Source: Nemertoderma westbladi
Taxonomy: Eukaryota; Xenacoelomorpha; Nemertodermatida; Nemertodermatidae
Assembly: GCA_032718475.1 (NCBI GenBank)
Contig: JAUCBJ010004423.1
Location: 1-23,918, forward strand
DNA length: 23,918 nt
Direction of reading: 5' to 3'
A program made the position numbers and the translations under genes. Within the stretch, counting starts at the first letter, position 1. The number at the start of each line of letters is the position of its first letter. Of the stretch, positions 9,162-18,660 are shown one piece after another. Below the pieces are notes generated by a model. That model searched no databases and had not been told where the DNA came from. It saw nothing but the letters and a program-made list of their open reading frames with translations.

Positions 9162-9293
9162 GACTAATATTATTAGTGTGTGGCGAACTGATAATATCAG
9201 AATAATCTTATTAGTTCTTAGATAATTTTTTATGAAACACGAATAATTTCACTAATCGAGAATAGTCAAACAATTTCACTAATATTATTAGTC
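9162..9293. mobile_element. 132-bp MITE with 17-bp perfect terminal inverted repeats
   Basis: The ends are GACTAATATTATTAGTG (9162-9178) and CACTAATATTATTAGTC (9277-9293), perfect inverted copies, each itself nearly palindromic. The flank on the left adds an 8+1+8 palindrome, ATTAGTCGGCGACTAAT (9152-9168). A second copy lies at about 20858-20989 in the right arm. It has no coding capacity. Confidence 0.6.
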
Positions 9294-9313
9294 CATGACT
9301 ACAAGTCTATAGT

Positions 9314-9324
9314 TTTTATGCCAC
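9314..9324 (-). other. uninterrupted (empty) site matching the LINE insertion point
   Basis: TTTTATGCCAC here is the complement of GTGGCATAAAA, the sequence duplicated on both sides of the LINE at 16688-16698 and 20826-20836. In this copy the flanking sequences that are separated by the LINE in the right arm are directly joined. It therefore shows the pre-insertion arrangement. Confidence 0.8.
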
Positions 9325-9543
9325 ACCCCCTGGACAAAATAGCAATACTTTAGAGCAGACAACGACAAACTAAAAATTGTTGGATTATAATATAATTACG
9401 GTACGGTCCTCACTACTGTAGGTCTTCTAGAGAAAACGGAGAGTGGAGCAATTATTATTAGATTCCACAACTAATCAGAAACAGAATGGGACGCCCATGC
9501 GGAGAATAGGCCTGCCCACTACGAGTATTATATGAAGTTTTAT

Positions 9544-9825
9544 ATGAATAGAAATAGGTAATAACATAATCTCGCTGCTGATTGGATAAGCTACGGTCCT
9601 GCACGCTCATCTGAAGAATGCCAGGTTTTCAAGCACAACATGCCCAGTACGAGTATTATATGAATAGAAATAGGTAATAACATAATCTCGCTGCTGATTG
9701 GATAAGCTACGGTCCTGCACGCTATCTGAAGAATGCCAGGTTTTCAAGCACAACATGCCCAGTACGAGTATTATATGAATAGAAATAGGTAATAACATAA
9801 TCTCACTGCTGATTGGCTAAGCCAT
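9544..9825. repeat. 116-bp tandem repeats, ~2.4 copies
   Basis: Units start with ATGAATAGAAATAGG at 9544, 9660 and 9775 (periods 116 and 115) and are almost identical. Each runs through GCTGATTGGATAAGC, GAATGCCAGGTTTTC and CCCAGTACGAGTATTAT. The third unit breaks off near 9825. The inverted partner array is at about 16203-16480. Confidence 0.8.
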
Positions 9826-10551
9826 ATGCGCCTGTTCGAGCTTTTAGACCTTTAACAGTTTAACCTGCTAATTTATGTGTCTTATAATACCTGATAGCCC
9901 GTACAAATATGAACACAGTAGAATCCAGTCTAGCACGGCGTATGACCCAGTGTGTGTGGGAGACTGGATTCTATAAGCGGGAGTGGGATACGCTACTTTG
10001 TATAATTCGATTGTTCTCTACTATATAATCTCCAAAAACTATGTTTATTTTCAGTTAAATACCAACAGTTCCTTTGAGGCGCTGCGCTTTAAATACCACG
10101 CAGAGCTATGACTTATACTGATTACAATGGGTGGGCATGAGACTGCACAATGTTTACTTTTTTTTAGGAATGTATAATTATTCGCTTGCACTCACACAAC
10201 TGACAATAGTACTGAAACACACCAATTTGCTGACTGTCACCAAGTTTACTCGCATATAAGGATAAATTTAACTACTAATTGAACTAATGTTGGGACTATG
10301 AAACAGCATAAACTCATACAGACCACTGATATTTGAGCTAGGCAATTGTGAATAGTATTCCCTTCCGATTACCTCAATAATCAAGAAAGCCAAGGGAGTT
10401 ACCGGTTATTCGTAAGTATTCTCCAAATATTAGCAGTAATCAAATAGGTTACAAACACAGTATTATAACAATATAAACAATATAAGTTATGTGGTGTGCG
10501 GTATTTAATCATCAGTCAGATGTCAGAAAGTCAAGAATGCACGAGAGATAT

Positions 10552-10743
10552 TCAATTGTTCTTAATAACAACTTCTGTCTGCTGATGTTTCTGGGCGAAA
10601 GTTAGGAAGTGTATATCACTCACACTGAAGGAGTTGTAGTAACGTCCTTGCCTGAAGTAGCCAACAAGGTATGAATCACCATCGAACGTCGTAGAATCCA
10701 TAGAATCGGGCAGAACTCCAATCAGGAACCAGTAGCAATGCCA
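10552..10743 (-). other. possible minus-strand coding exon, unknown family
   Basis: On the minus strand the frame is open from 10743 down to TGA at 10552-10554, 63 codons without an early ATG. The middle reads like protein (MDSTTFDGDSYLVGYFRQG, then YYNSFSVSD). A GTGAGT that could act as a splice donor lies within it. The open length is short and could occur by chance. No homologous domain is recognised. Confidence 0.2.
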
Positions 10744-11858
10744 TCAATCCGTAACCCAGGGATCCAGAAATTCAGTCTATGGCGTGATGTAAAGTGGAAA
10801 GTATACTGATTGGACGGCAAGTAACACAGGGGAAGGGGGACAAAGATAAATACTTTCCAATGTCTGGTGATTTTGTAATCTAAGCAGCTGTTCTTCTCTA
10901 AGAGTGTACGATAAGGCTCTATACTTAGAATAAACGCTGGATGGAGCGAATTTATGTCATTTCATAAAATATACAAGTTTTTAAGGGATTTTTAAGGTTT
11001 AGAGTAACCCGCGCATTGTGTAAAAAGGGGATATTTTCGCCACAAAAGCTTTAACACCGCTCGCAGAAAATGGGACTTAAGTTTATAAAATATACATAGA
11101 GTCACAATTTCTTAATATAATAACTACTCTAAACAATCAATCTTTCTTTCTAGAACGACGTTTATGGAGTTTCTTGAACTTTTGGGTAGTTGTGGTCTTT
11201 TTCCCCGTGGCACGAGCCACTTCACTCAGAGGGCTATAGCTCCTATATAAATATATCTATATTAAGCTATAGCTCAATATCCAATGGGAGGTGTACTTTG
11301 ATCTTGTGAAGGTACTTCGATATCGACACATTTATCAGAGGGTCGAAGAGGTCGAGGGTGCACGATCTTTAAAGCTCATTTCAGGACAGCAGCTTGGACT
11401 GGTCCTGCTTTGGTCATCTGCACGACTGCTGTTGGTAGGTCGTGAGTCGTGAGGAATTTCCGGGGTTTTATCATTCTTTCTAATTCCTGTTCCCTCGCCT
11501 TATACTCGTAGGGGCCTAAGGGGTAATAAATTAGTAATACGAATTCTGGAATACTTAGTAATTAGTACGCAACTCTGTATTTTGAGACACTGTAATTTAC
11601 TTTAACACTTAGAATAAAATTAAGAGCTTGTACGCTGCATAGCGGAGAGTAGGTTGGGGTAAATTAGGAATACAGTCCCGCTCTCAAAAAGTATTCCTTT
11701 GCTCAAACATTGATCAAACTTTGATCAAACATTGATCAAAGTTTGATGAAATATTGAAATGAACCAGGCTTATAAATCCTGCCATTGAGTTCTACCAAAG
11801 GCGCTGCACTTCAAAGTCTAGATTCCCACTGAGCCGTGTGTCAATCAAGCAGCCCTCA

Positions 11859-11884
11859 CTCTCTCTCTCTCTCTGTGTGTGTGT
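11859..11884. repeat. (CT)n(GT)n compound microsatellite
   Basis: Eight CT units are followed directly by five GT units. It is pure and short, with no gene nearby. Confidence 0.9.
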
Positions 11885-12054
11885 AATGCTCCATGTGCTC
11901 TGTAGGATGTCTGCAGAGCACACAGGACACCACGTCCATATCATACCATAGGTTTGTACGCTATAGCCGTTATTTAAACCGGATCGCCTAGGTTATAATA
12001 ATTTACAGCGATTATCAGAAAATAACAGACGCAATTGAATCTCCACTTGGCGGT

Positions 12055-12521
12055 GTGGTGGTAATGAAAGCAGGGGCGGGTATGGGCTGTGTGGAGTTTA
12101 ATTCTGAGTTACGCAAAGTGTTGGTTTACCGGTTGTTTGACTGCGAAACTGAACTCAATTTATTAGTTAGGTTAGTTAGGTTCAGCCGGCCATGGTGTTT
12201 TGGATCGCTCAGTTGGAGGAAGGAGAGAGTGTCGCGACCTGAAGGTGTAGCCACGTACCAGTGGATACATATATAAATTTAAAAAATAAAATTAGGCTAA
12301 TTTGAGCTATATATTTACAATTAGAAATATTGTTGGGTTACAGATTATTTTTTTTTAATTAGCTTCAAAAATATTTTGGTCTCATACCGGTATTTGAATG
12401 CTGTAATAATAGCTATAGCTTAGCTTTCATTTGTATTTGTTGTTCATTCATGTGATGATGTTGATTTGATGTTGTTTTATCCACTTTGGGTCGAAGGAAG
12501 AACGGTGAGCTGATGCGATCC
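12055..12521. other. gene-free stretch between microsatellite region and gypsy fragment
   Basis: A 73-codon frame at 12055-12276 has unremarkable composition and contains TTAGTTAGGTTAGTTAGG, a small tandem repeat, so I do not call it a gene. The remainder is AT-rich. The boundary of the gypsy fragment is near 12522. Confidence 0.35.
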
Positions 12522-12930
12522 TTAATTGGTCGGCCGTATTTTCATTGATTTTACAGTTGCTTCTGCTTTTCCATTCGACTGTGGATGGTGGGTGCTGCTG
12601 GTTTTATGTTCTATCCCCCAGTCAGCCAGAAATTCTTTCATTATATGACATTTGAATTGGGGGCCATTGTCAGACCAAAATACATCTGGGACTGATGTCC
12701 GGACAAAGAAGTCTTTTAGAGAGTCAATGATTGCAGGGGATGTGGAATTATTTCCCAAACAATGTATCTCAGGCCAGTCACTGTAGCAGCATACATTGAT
12801 CAGGTATTGTTTTCCACTAACTATAGCGATATCACTGGCTATTCCTTGAAATGGCCGTTCTGGTAATGGCTTTTGTATAAGAGGATCCCTTGGTTTGGCT
12901 GGTAATCTCTCTTGGCAGAAGCGACATCAA
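12522..12930 (-). pseudogene. Ty3/gypsy retrotransposon integrase core, fragment
   Basis: Read on the minus strand from about 12930 to 12522, this encodes the end of the zinc-finger region (CRFCQERLPAKPRDPL) and then an rve integrase core: PFQGIASDIA (first catalytic Asp), VFWSDNGPQF (second Asp) and HHPQSNGKAEATVKSMK (catalytic Glu). The DDE triad and the SDNGPQF/PQSNG signatures are those of Ty3/gypsy integrases, which insert retroviral-like DNA into chromosomes. The reading ends soon after the catalytic Glu at TAA, so the C-terminal region is missing. An in-frame TGA precedes CRFC. No LTRs or other pol domains are found close by, apart from the upstream piece at 13476-13780. Confidence 0.85.
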
Positions 12931-13475
12931 CTAATAAATGAGGTCCCCAAGGTTTTATTTAATGTTTTTCTATTAAACAAAATGTACCTTTCTGAGAGAA
13001 CTGGTAAATAAAATTTCCTTAAATTTTGCAGGTAGCTGTAGCTGTAGCAACCATTTGGACATGAGCAAGACTAAAAAAAATTAACAAATTTATAAATTTT
13101 TTTGTTTACGGCAATTTTTGTAAACAATGCCCGGTTTTTCACAAAAACTCGAAATTTCAACAACTACTTTCTTAATACCTTCTTAAGAAAGCACCCAACC
13201 AACAAAATTCTAGTCATGCATAGACCAATCGTTGTTGTGAACATTCCTAAAATTTGATGAGATTTCATCCAGTAGTTCCTCAGAAAAGTGTAACTTTGTG
13301 TCTAAAAAAACACAACAAATTTAATTTTCGAGAAAAAGACATTCAAAGTTTTCAAAGCTTCCCTCCTTTTATTTTATATAGCGAGGGATTATTCAAACTG
13401 GTTGTAAAAAATAAATAAGTAGGCCGACACCACCTGCTAAAAATTCCGATATAGGGGTTTTAAATATTGCCCACC
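12931..13475. other. ~545-bp insertion splitting the gypsy integrase region
   Basis: The parts of the integrase zinc-finger region that should be about ten residues apart (YWPG and CRFC) are separated here by about 545 bases of AT-rich non-coding DNA. It has no clear terminal inverted repeat or poly-A tail. The short inverted pair CCCTCC...GAGGG at about 13362-13388 is the only structure seen. The boundaries are approximate, since the target duplication could not be identified. It may be an unrecognised short element. Confidence 0.5.
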
Positions 13476-13780
13476 CTTAAACACTCCTGGCCAATACAAA
13501 CTCAGTTGTGCTCTCTCTGTTGTACGAGTGATGCCTTGATGTGCTTCATGGAGCCGTGATAAGACTGTTGCATGAAGAGCTGCTGCGTCTAGTAGACGAT
13601 AGGCTTGTAGGATAGCCTACTAGCGAGATCGGAATGGACATACCAATATTCCCTAATATTCTCTGGCAGTAAAGGCGTTTTTGGAAAACCACTTTTGGAG
13701 ATTATGTCATGAAGGTGGATATATTCACTATCCTCAATGGCCATCCATTCCGGAAACCTATTTTCAAAATCTTGGCTCAA
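13476..13780 (-). pseudogene. Ty3/gypsy pol linker and integrase zinc-finger N-terminus, fragment
   Basis: The minus strand reads LPENIREYWYVHSDLAS, then after frame disturbance AALHATVLSRLHEAHQGITRTTERAQLSLYWPG. The series LPxxIxxYWxVR, the H2 half of the integrase zinc finger (LHEAHQGI) and VYWPG is the standard Ty3/gypsy order between RNase H and integrase. A frameshift near 13590-13610 breaks it. It continues into the integrase core at 12930 after the 545-bp insertion, so both pieces come from one dead insertion. Confidence 0.75.
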
Positions 13781-13789
13781 AATCTTTTC

Positions 13790-14879
13790 TTTTTATGACC
13801 AATTTATTCCAAAATTTGCCAAGGGGGAGTTTAATAGATTTTATTTTATTTATCTCCATCCGCCTTCCTCACTTCAAAACCCCTGCCTGCCACCCAACAA
13901 CACGGCGGCCTTGTCCTTCCCTTTCGCTCTAACCACCAATAAACCCACTAGTACCAACATTGTAATCTGGCCTCTCTTCTAATAACATTCACCCAATGAG
14001 AGAATCTCACCTTATCAGCCGGCCCTTCAACAAGGCCAATGTTAGGCCATGCAAGGCCAAATATGGCAATGACCTAATATAACATATAGATAGGCCTACT
14101 ATACAAAAACTTTTATAGTAGGTGATGGGCCTATGCATTATGTAATTATGTATTTAAAACCAATGCCAAATTCCCGGAATATGCATTGTTGATGATGTCG
14201 CTTAGTAACCTGGTAAATATAAATTGCTGTAACAACCTTTTACTAAGGTTGTATTGGGTAGATCCAGCCGATCCCTGTTCCTTGGCAGAGCCAGGGGAGA
14301 CACTACCACTCCACCTATTCTGACATTGCTGTCAGTTATTGTTACTTCTATAATTACAATTTTCAAGTTTTAACTTTTAAAAAGTTTTTCACCAAATTTT
14401 ACAAGTATTCTAAACTTTCCTTCTACAGTAGTACTTACCTACTACGTTTGGTTCAATTCCGAAACAGCGATGTCGAGAAATTATCGTTCAAACATAACAC
14501 TTACCAGGGGACAAACACAGAAAGGCGGACATGCACCATATGCCCTATATGAACCGTATGCCAAGGCTCGCCGACTACGTGGCTCGCCCAACATAAACAA
14601 GTAGAAAGCCATATGGTAAAGTATCCTATAAAAGTTTTGAGAAATAAAACAGAATGCATGCTGCATGGACTTAACATTGAGATACATTGAGATTTAGCAA
14701 CCGGCCCCTGGAACCCAGTAAGATAAGATGATCGCATGGAAACATATCTACTGTAAAAGTTGATAAAGTGTGTAATAATTTGCCGCATGTTCCGGTCTAC
14801 ACTTATTTTATACATCTAACTTTTGACTAATCAGATTCAGAAACTCTTATCATGAACACATATAATTAAATATATATAT
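13790..14879. other. gene-free AT-rich stretch
   Basis: No recognisable gene or transposon is seen. A 44-codon plus-strand frame (14470-14604, basic, starting MSRNYRSNITLTRGQ) has a plausible start context but is too short to support. Overlapping minus-strand frames have no protein-like bias. TAGGCCTAC, an 8-9-base palindromic word found elsewhere in the window, occurs at 14092-14100. Confidence 0.35.
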
Positions 14880-15835
14880 TCCCCATATACTTTCTACATT
14901 CCCACCCACCTTCCTCCACCTTTCCATCTTCCCACATTCTCACAAACCTCTCCATCTTCCCACATTTCAATTTTCCCATATTTCCCTTCTTCCCACATTC
15001 ACCCTCCTTTCCATCTTCCTACATTCTTACATTTCCATCTTCCTACATTCCCCCATCTATTCATCTTCCCACATTTCCATCTTTCCACATTCCAATCTTA
15101 GTACATTCCCACCCATATTCTCACATTCCCCATCTTCCCACATTCCCATCCAACTTCCCATCTTCCCACATTTTCATGTTTCATTTTCCTTCATCCCTCA
15201 TTCCCCCACCTTCCCATCTTCCTACATTCCCATCTTACCACATTCCCATCCAACTTCCCATCTTCCCACATTTCCATCTTTCCACATTCCAATCTTAGTA
15301 CATTCCCACCCATATTCCCACATTCCCCATCTTCCCACATTCCCATCCAACTTCCCATCTTCCCACATTTTCATGTTTCATTTTCCTTCATCCCTCATTC
15401 CCCCACCTTTCCATCTTCCTACATTCCCATCTTACCACATTCCCATCCAACTTCCCATCTTCCCACATTTTCATGTTTCATTTTCCTTCATCCCTCATTC
15501 CCCCACCTTTCCATCTTCCTACATTCCCATCTTACCACATTCCCATCCAACTTCCCATCTTCCCACATTTTCATGTTTCATTTTCCTTCATCCCTCATTC
15601 CCCCACCTTTCCATCTTCCTAAATTCCCATCTTACCACATTCGCATCCAACTTCCCACATTTTCATGTTTCATTTTCCTTCTTCCCTCATTCCCCCACCT
15701 TTCCATCTTCCTAAATTCCCATCTTACCACATTCGCATCCAACTTCCCATCTTCCCACATTTTCATGTTTCATTTTCTATCTTCCTACATTCCCATCTTA
15801 CCACATTCCCCCATCTTCCCAAATTCCCACATACA
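14880..15835. repeat. pyrimidine-rich minisatellite
   Basis: The plus strand is almost entirely C and T with scattered A, built from (T)TCCCA(C/T)(A)TT-like words. From about 15150 it organises into ~100-bp units marked by TTTTCATGTTTCATTTTCC at 15171, 15368, 15468, 15568, 15660 and 15760 (spacings 197, 100, 100, 92, 100). The 92-bp unit lacks eight bases, and the 197-bp spacing is a longer variant. The proline-, serine- and phenylalanine-rich frames through it are artefacts of the repeat. Such strand-asymmetric tracts can form triplex DNA. Confidence 0.9.
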
Positions 15836-16202
15836 CGAAATAATCGTAATAAATAATGGATTTCGCGCAGAACGTGAATAACAAAAATCCCCCGATGTGA
15901 AAACACGCCTGGGAAACTTCACCTGATGGGCGTTGTATTTAGCCGTGCTCATGCTTGGCATGTTGTGATGAACTTAGCCCTATCCCATTGTAATCCCACT
16001 GTAATACAGTTACCGGTATATATATCTCTGCAGTCAGTCAGTATATATAATTCAGTAATTCATGTGTTTGATATCTGAATATGGAATAGTAAATAGTTAG
16101 CAGTCATCCATATACACGGTCCTGTTTTACAATACCGATCTGCCGGTTACCTACTTCCCTTACATTGTGCTTTAAAATCAGGTAATCTTGACATCCGACA
16201 AT
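15836..16202. other. short unassigned stretch
   Basis: No gene or mobile element was recognised. ACCGGTA occurs near 16013 in a TA-rich context. Confidence 0.35.
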
Positions 16203-16698
16203 CCGCTACGAGATTATTTCATTACTTTTCTATTCATATAAACTCGTACAGGGCATGTTGTGCTTGAAAACCTGGCATTCTTCACATGAACGTGCAGGAC
16301 CGTAGCTTAGCCAATCAGCAGCGAGATTATGTTATTACCTATTTCTATTCATATAATAATCGTTCTGGGCATGTTGTGCTTGAAAACCTGGCATTCTTCA
16401 GATGAGCGTGCAGGACCATAGCTTATCCAATCAATAGCGGGATTATGTTATTACCTATTTCTATTCATATAATACTTCATATAATACTCGTACTGGGCAG
16501 GCCTATTCTTCACATGGGCGTCCCATTCTGTTTCTGATTAGTTGTGGAATCTATTAATAATTGCTCCACTCTCTGTTTTCTCTAGAAGACCTACAGTAGT
16601 GAGGACCATACCGTAATTATATTATAATCCAAAAATTTTTAGTTTGTCGTTGTCTGCTATACAGTATTGCTATTTTGTCCAGGGGGTGTGGCATAAAA
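16203..16698 (+). repeat. right copy of the inverted repeat pair, inner part
   Basis: This is the plus-strand equivalent of the left copy (about 9310-9825 on the minus strand). It includes the 116-bp tandem units (ATTCAT landmarks at 16232, 16348 and 16463) and the GGGCGTCCCATTCTGTTTCT to GGGGGTGTGGC stretch. It is cut at 16698 by the LINE and resumes at 20837. Confidence 0.75.
16688..16698. repeat. target site duplication, left of LINE
   Basis: GTGGCATAAAA here is repeated exactly at 20826-20836, immediately outside the LINE ends. The uninterrupted single copy is at 9314-9324 on the minus strand. An 11-base duplication fits target-primed reverse transcription. Confidence 0.8.
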
Positions 16699-17278
16699 TC
16701 TTTGTCAGGTCAGGTATTCTAGGTCATTGATCAAGAAAACTTGCCACCTCCATGCAGCATAAAGGAGGTGCCACCTGTAGCTGCATAGACCCTCTTACTA
16801 GGGCAAATCTGGTCCTGTAACTAGGACCCCCTTCGTTCTGGGATAAGGACGCCCTTGGTCCTGGATTAAGGACCAATATACTTGGCTGCAGGGGTATATG
16901 GCCTGACCAGGCAGATGGTGATCTACCAATGGCTGGTCAGGAGTAGAGTGTTCTCATGTCCACTCTGAGAGCACTTCACTGCGACCTGCACCTGCCCGCA
17001 AGGGTACAGGGCATGACCTAGCAGATGAGCTGCAACAGCCAATGGTGGGTCATGTGCGCCAGAGTAGATATGGGTGATGGGCCTCATATCTGACTCCATT
17101 GCGACACCCACCCTGTGGAATGGCAAACCAGGGTGCGGTATTTGCCCCGGGAGCTGACTCGGCAAAAAAGCACCCCCCAACCCCCACTATGGATTACATT
17201 AGCAATGCGGAGGTCCGGCCACTAGAGGCCAGTGGAATTACCGGACACAATCGGCCTCACAGGCGTCAGTTAACGGTT

Positions 17279-17618
17279 CTTTTGCAGTATCCGTCAAAAT
17301 AAAATAAAATAAAATAAAAAATACAATGTTCTAGAACTTTTTTTTAAATTTTAAAATAGCTAGTAAATATAAAAAAATATCCAATTTGGTAGATAAATTT
17401 TCTAAAAAATAAATAATATAAATAAATAATTTTTTTTGTATTACTAGCTATTTTAAATTTGAAAAATAACTAGCTATATGTTCTAGAACATTATATTATT
17501 TGTATTATTTATGATCTAGAATAGTGTATAATCAAGGCGTACTATATACAAGCAATTTTAACAATTTTCATTTCAATTGGGGCAATTTTCAGAAAATGTG
17601 TGACGGATACTGCAAAAG
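17279..17618. mobile_element. nested inverted-repeat insertion inside the LINE 5' region
   Basis: A perfect 18-base inverted pair, CTTTTGCAGTATCCGTCA (17279-17296) and its complement (17601-17618), encloses 304 bases of very AT-rich DNA. Inside lies a second inverted pair, AATGTTCTAGAAC (17325-17337) and GTTCTAGAACATT (17480-17492), whose 168-bp interval is itself nearly palindromic (AATAGCTAGTAA and TTACTAGCTATT). This looks like a MITE within a MITE, but target duplications are not evident. The right terminus is repeated in the following 63-bp tandem duplication. Confidence 0.5.
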
Positions 17619-17690
17619 CACATTTCATTTTCATTTCAATTGGGGCAATTTTCAGAAAATGTGTGACGGATACTGTAAAAGCACCTGACC
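17565..17690. repeat. 63-bp tandem duplication
   Basis: The segment from TTTTCATTTCAATTGGGGC to about TGCAAAAGCACATTTCA occurs at 17565-17627 and again from 17628. The second copy differs by TGTAAAAG for TGCAAAAG. It sits at the junction between the nested insertion and the LINE 5' region. Confidence 0.8.
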
Positions 17691-17742
17691 TGACCGGCTG
17701 CCTGTCTCACCCCCTGCTGGAGAGAGAGCAGCCAACAATTCT

Positions 17743-18660
17743 TTGAGTCCCTTTCCTGATGACCTTTCTGGCCCAAACCCTGGGTCACCAGGGAGGCCAG
17801 ATTGTGATGGGGAGAGGGATTCTGGAGTTGGAGGCTACTCTCATGTTCCACCCCGACCAACAAAGCCATTGGTGAATCTGAGGCAAGTCACTAGACTAGC
17901 CTCAGTAAACACACTAACACTCGGGTCCCCAATGCGACAAGGTGAGCTGACTGCCTTGGCAGATAAGCTTTCTCTTCGCGCAGTGGGTGTTCAAGAGCAC
18001 CGAATGCAGACTGGACAGACTGATGAGGTTCTGATTAAGGACATGGGGGGCGGTTGGCGACTCGCCCTCGCGTTAGCAGATGATATTGGCAATGGTGGAA
18101 TTGGTCTATTGATGAATCCAACTGCACATGCAGCATTTTACAAAATAGACCAAATATCTAACCGCATCATCCGTTGCCACTGGCTAAGAAGTTTCCTAAG
18201 GTGGTTCTGATTGTTTGCTACTCTCCAACTAGTGTTGTCCCTGTAGAGGAGGTGGAAAATTTCTACCACAATCTACAAGCAGCTACTGATGGAGTGGATC
18301 AGCATGCATTCTTAACATTCCTGGGAGACTTTAATGCAAGTCTGCATCAATCACCTACATCGCCCTGGGTCTATAGCAATAGTGTTAACCGAAATTCTGT
18401 CCATCTTCAGGATTTTATCACTGGAAATGGATTGTTTTCGGCTGGAACCCAGTTCAAGAAGCGAACTGGAAAGCTATGGACTCATAGTGGACCCAGTGGT
18501 CACAAGTCCCAGATAGACCATATTCTGTTTCGTAGGAAATACAGGAGCTCTATACAAGACTGTAGTGCATTTACACTTCGACCCTTCTCCAGTGATCACC
18601 GCCTTATTGTGGCCAAGGTAAGACTTAGTCTGCAGCTAGCAGAACAACGAAATCTGCCTT
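17743..18660 (+). pseudogene. LINE endonuclease domain (broken)
   Basis: This is the apurinic/apyrimidinic-like endonuclease that nicks target DNA to start LINE integration. The motifs are present in order: RAVGVQEHRMQTG (metal-binding Glu), GIGLLMNPTAHA, LTFLGDFNA (GDFN), QIDHILFRRK and the terminal SDHRLIV with the catalytic SDH. The reading moves from one frame (17743-18176) to another (18176-18660) at a frameshift near 18176. The residues before the endonuclease (from about 17743) are a poorly conserved leader. It lies directly upstream of the reverse transcriptase, as in all APE-type LINEs. Confidence 0.8.

Larger units (their letters stand above)
9098..9825 (-). repeat. left copy of a ~725-bp inverted repeat pair
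   Basis: On the minus strand this corresponds base for base, with modest divergence, to 16203-16698 followed by 20837-21061 on the plus strand. The copy here is uninterrupted, whereas the right copy holds a LINE. From the outside inwards it contains a 132-bp MITE (9162-9293), about 230 bases of unique sequence, and 116-bp tandem repeats (9544-9825). Both copies stop at the same point inside a repeat unit. This is consistent with long terminal inverted repeats of a foldback-like element, or with two copies of one interspersed repeat in opposite orientation. Confidence 0.7.
9826..12054. other. gene-poor stretch with hairpin, microsatellite and small repeats
   Basis: No convincing gene is visible apart from a possible minus-strand exon at 10552-10743, described separately. 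Small structures: a 13-base perfect inverted pair TAGAATCCAGTCT/AGACTGGATTCTA (9919-9931 and 9961-9973, 29-base loop); an 11-bp tandem repeat centred on TGATCA (11704-11756, three clear units); and a (CT)8(GT)5 microsatellite at 11859-11884. Confidence 0.45.

Noticed and set aside
9607-9798. 63-codon minus-strand frame with an internal repeat
   Set aside because: It is a by-product of the 116-bp tandem repeat.
12166-12182. TTAGG-like units suggestive of an interstitial insect telomere repeat
   Set aside because: Only two imperfect units (TTAGTTAGG twice), too few to mean anything.
12055-12276. 73-codon plus-strand frame
   Set aside because: It contains a small TTAGTTAGG tandem repeat and has no protein-like pattern or neighbours.
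14470-14604. 44-codon basic frame as a small gene
   Set aside because: Start context is acceptable, but there is no promoter, splice or homology support.
15373-15881. Three overlapping proline/serine/phenylalanine-rich frames
   Set aside because: They are translations of the pyrimidine minisatellite in its frames; the repeat explains them.
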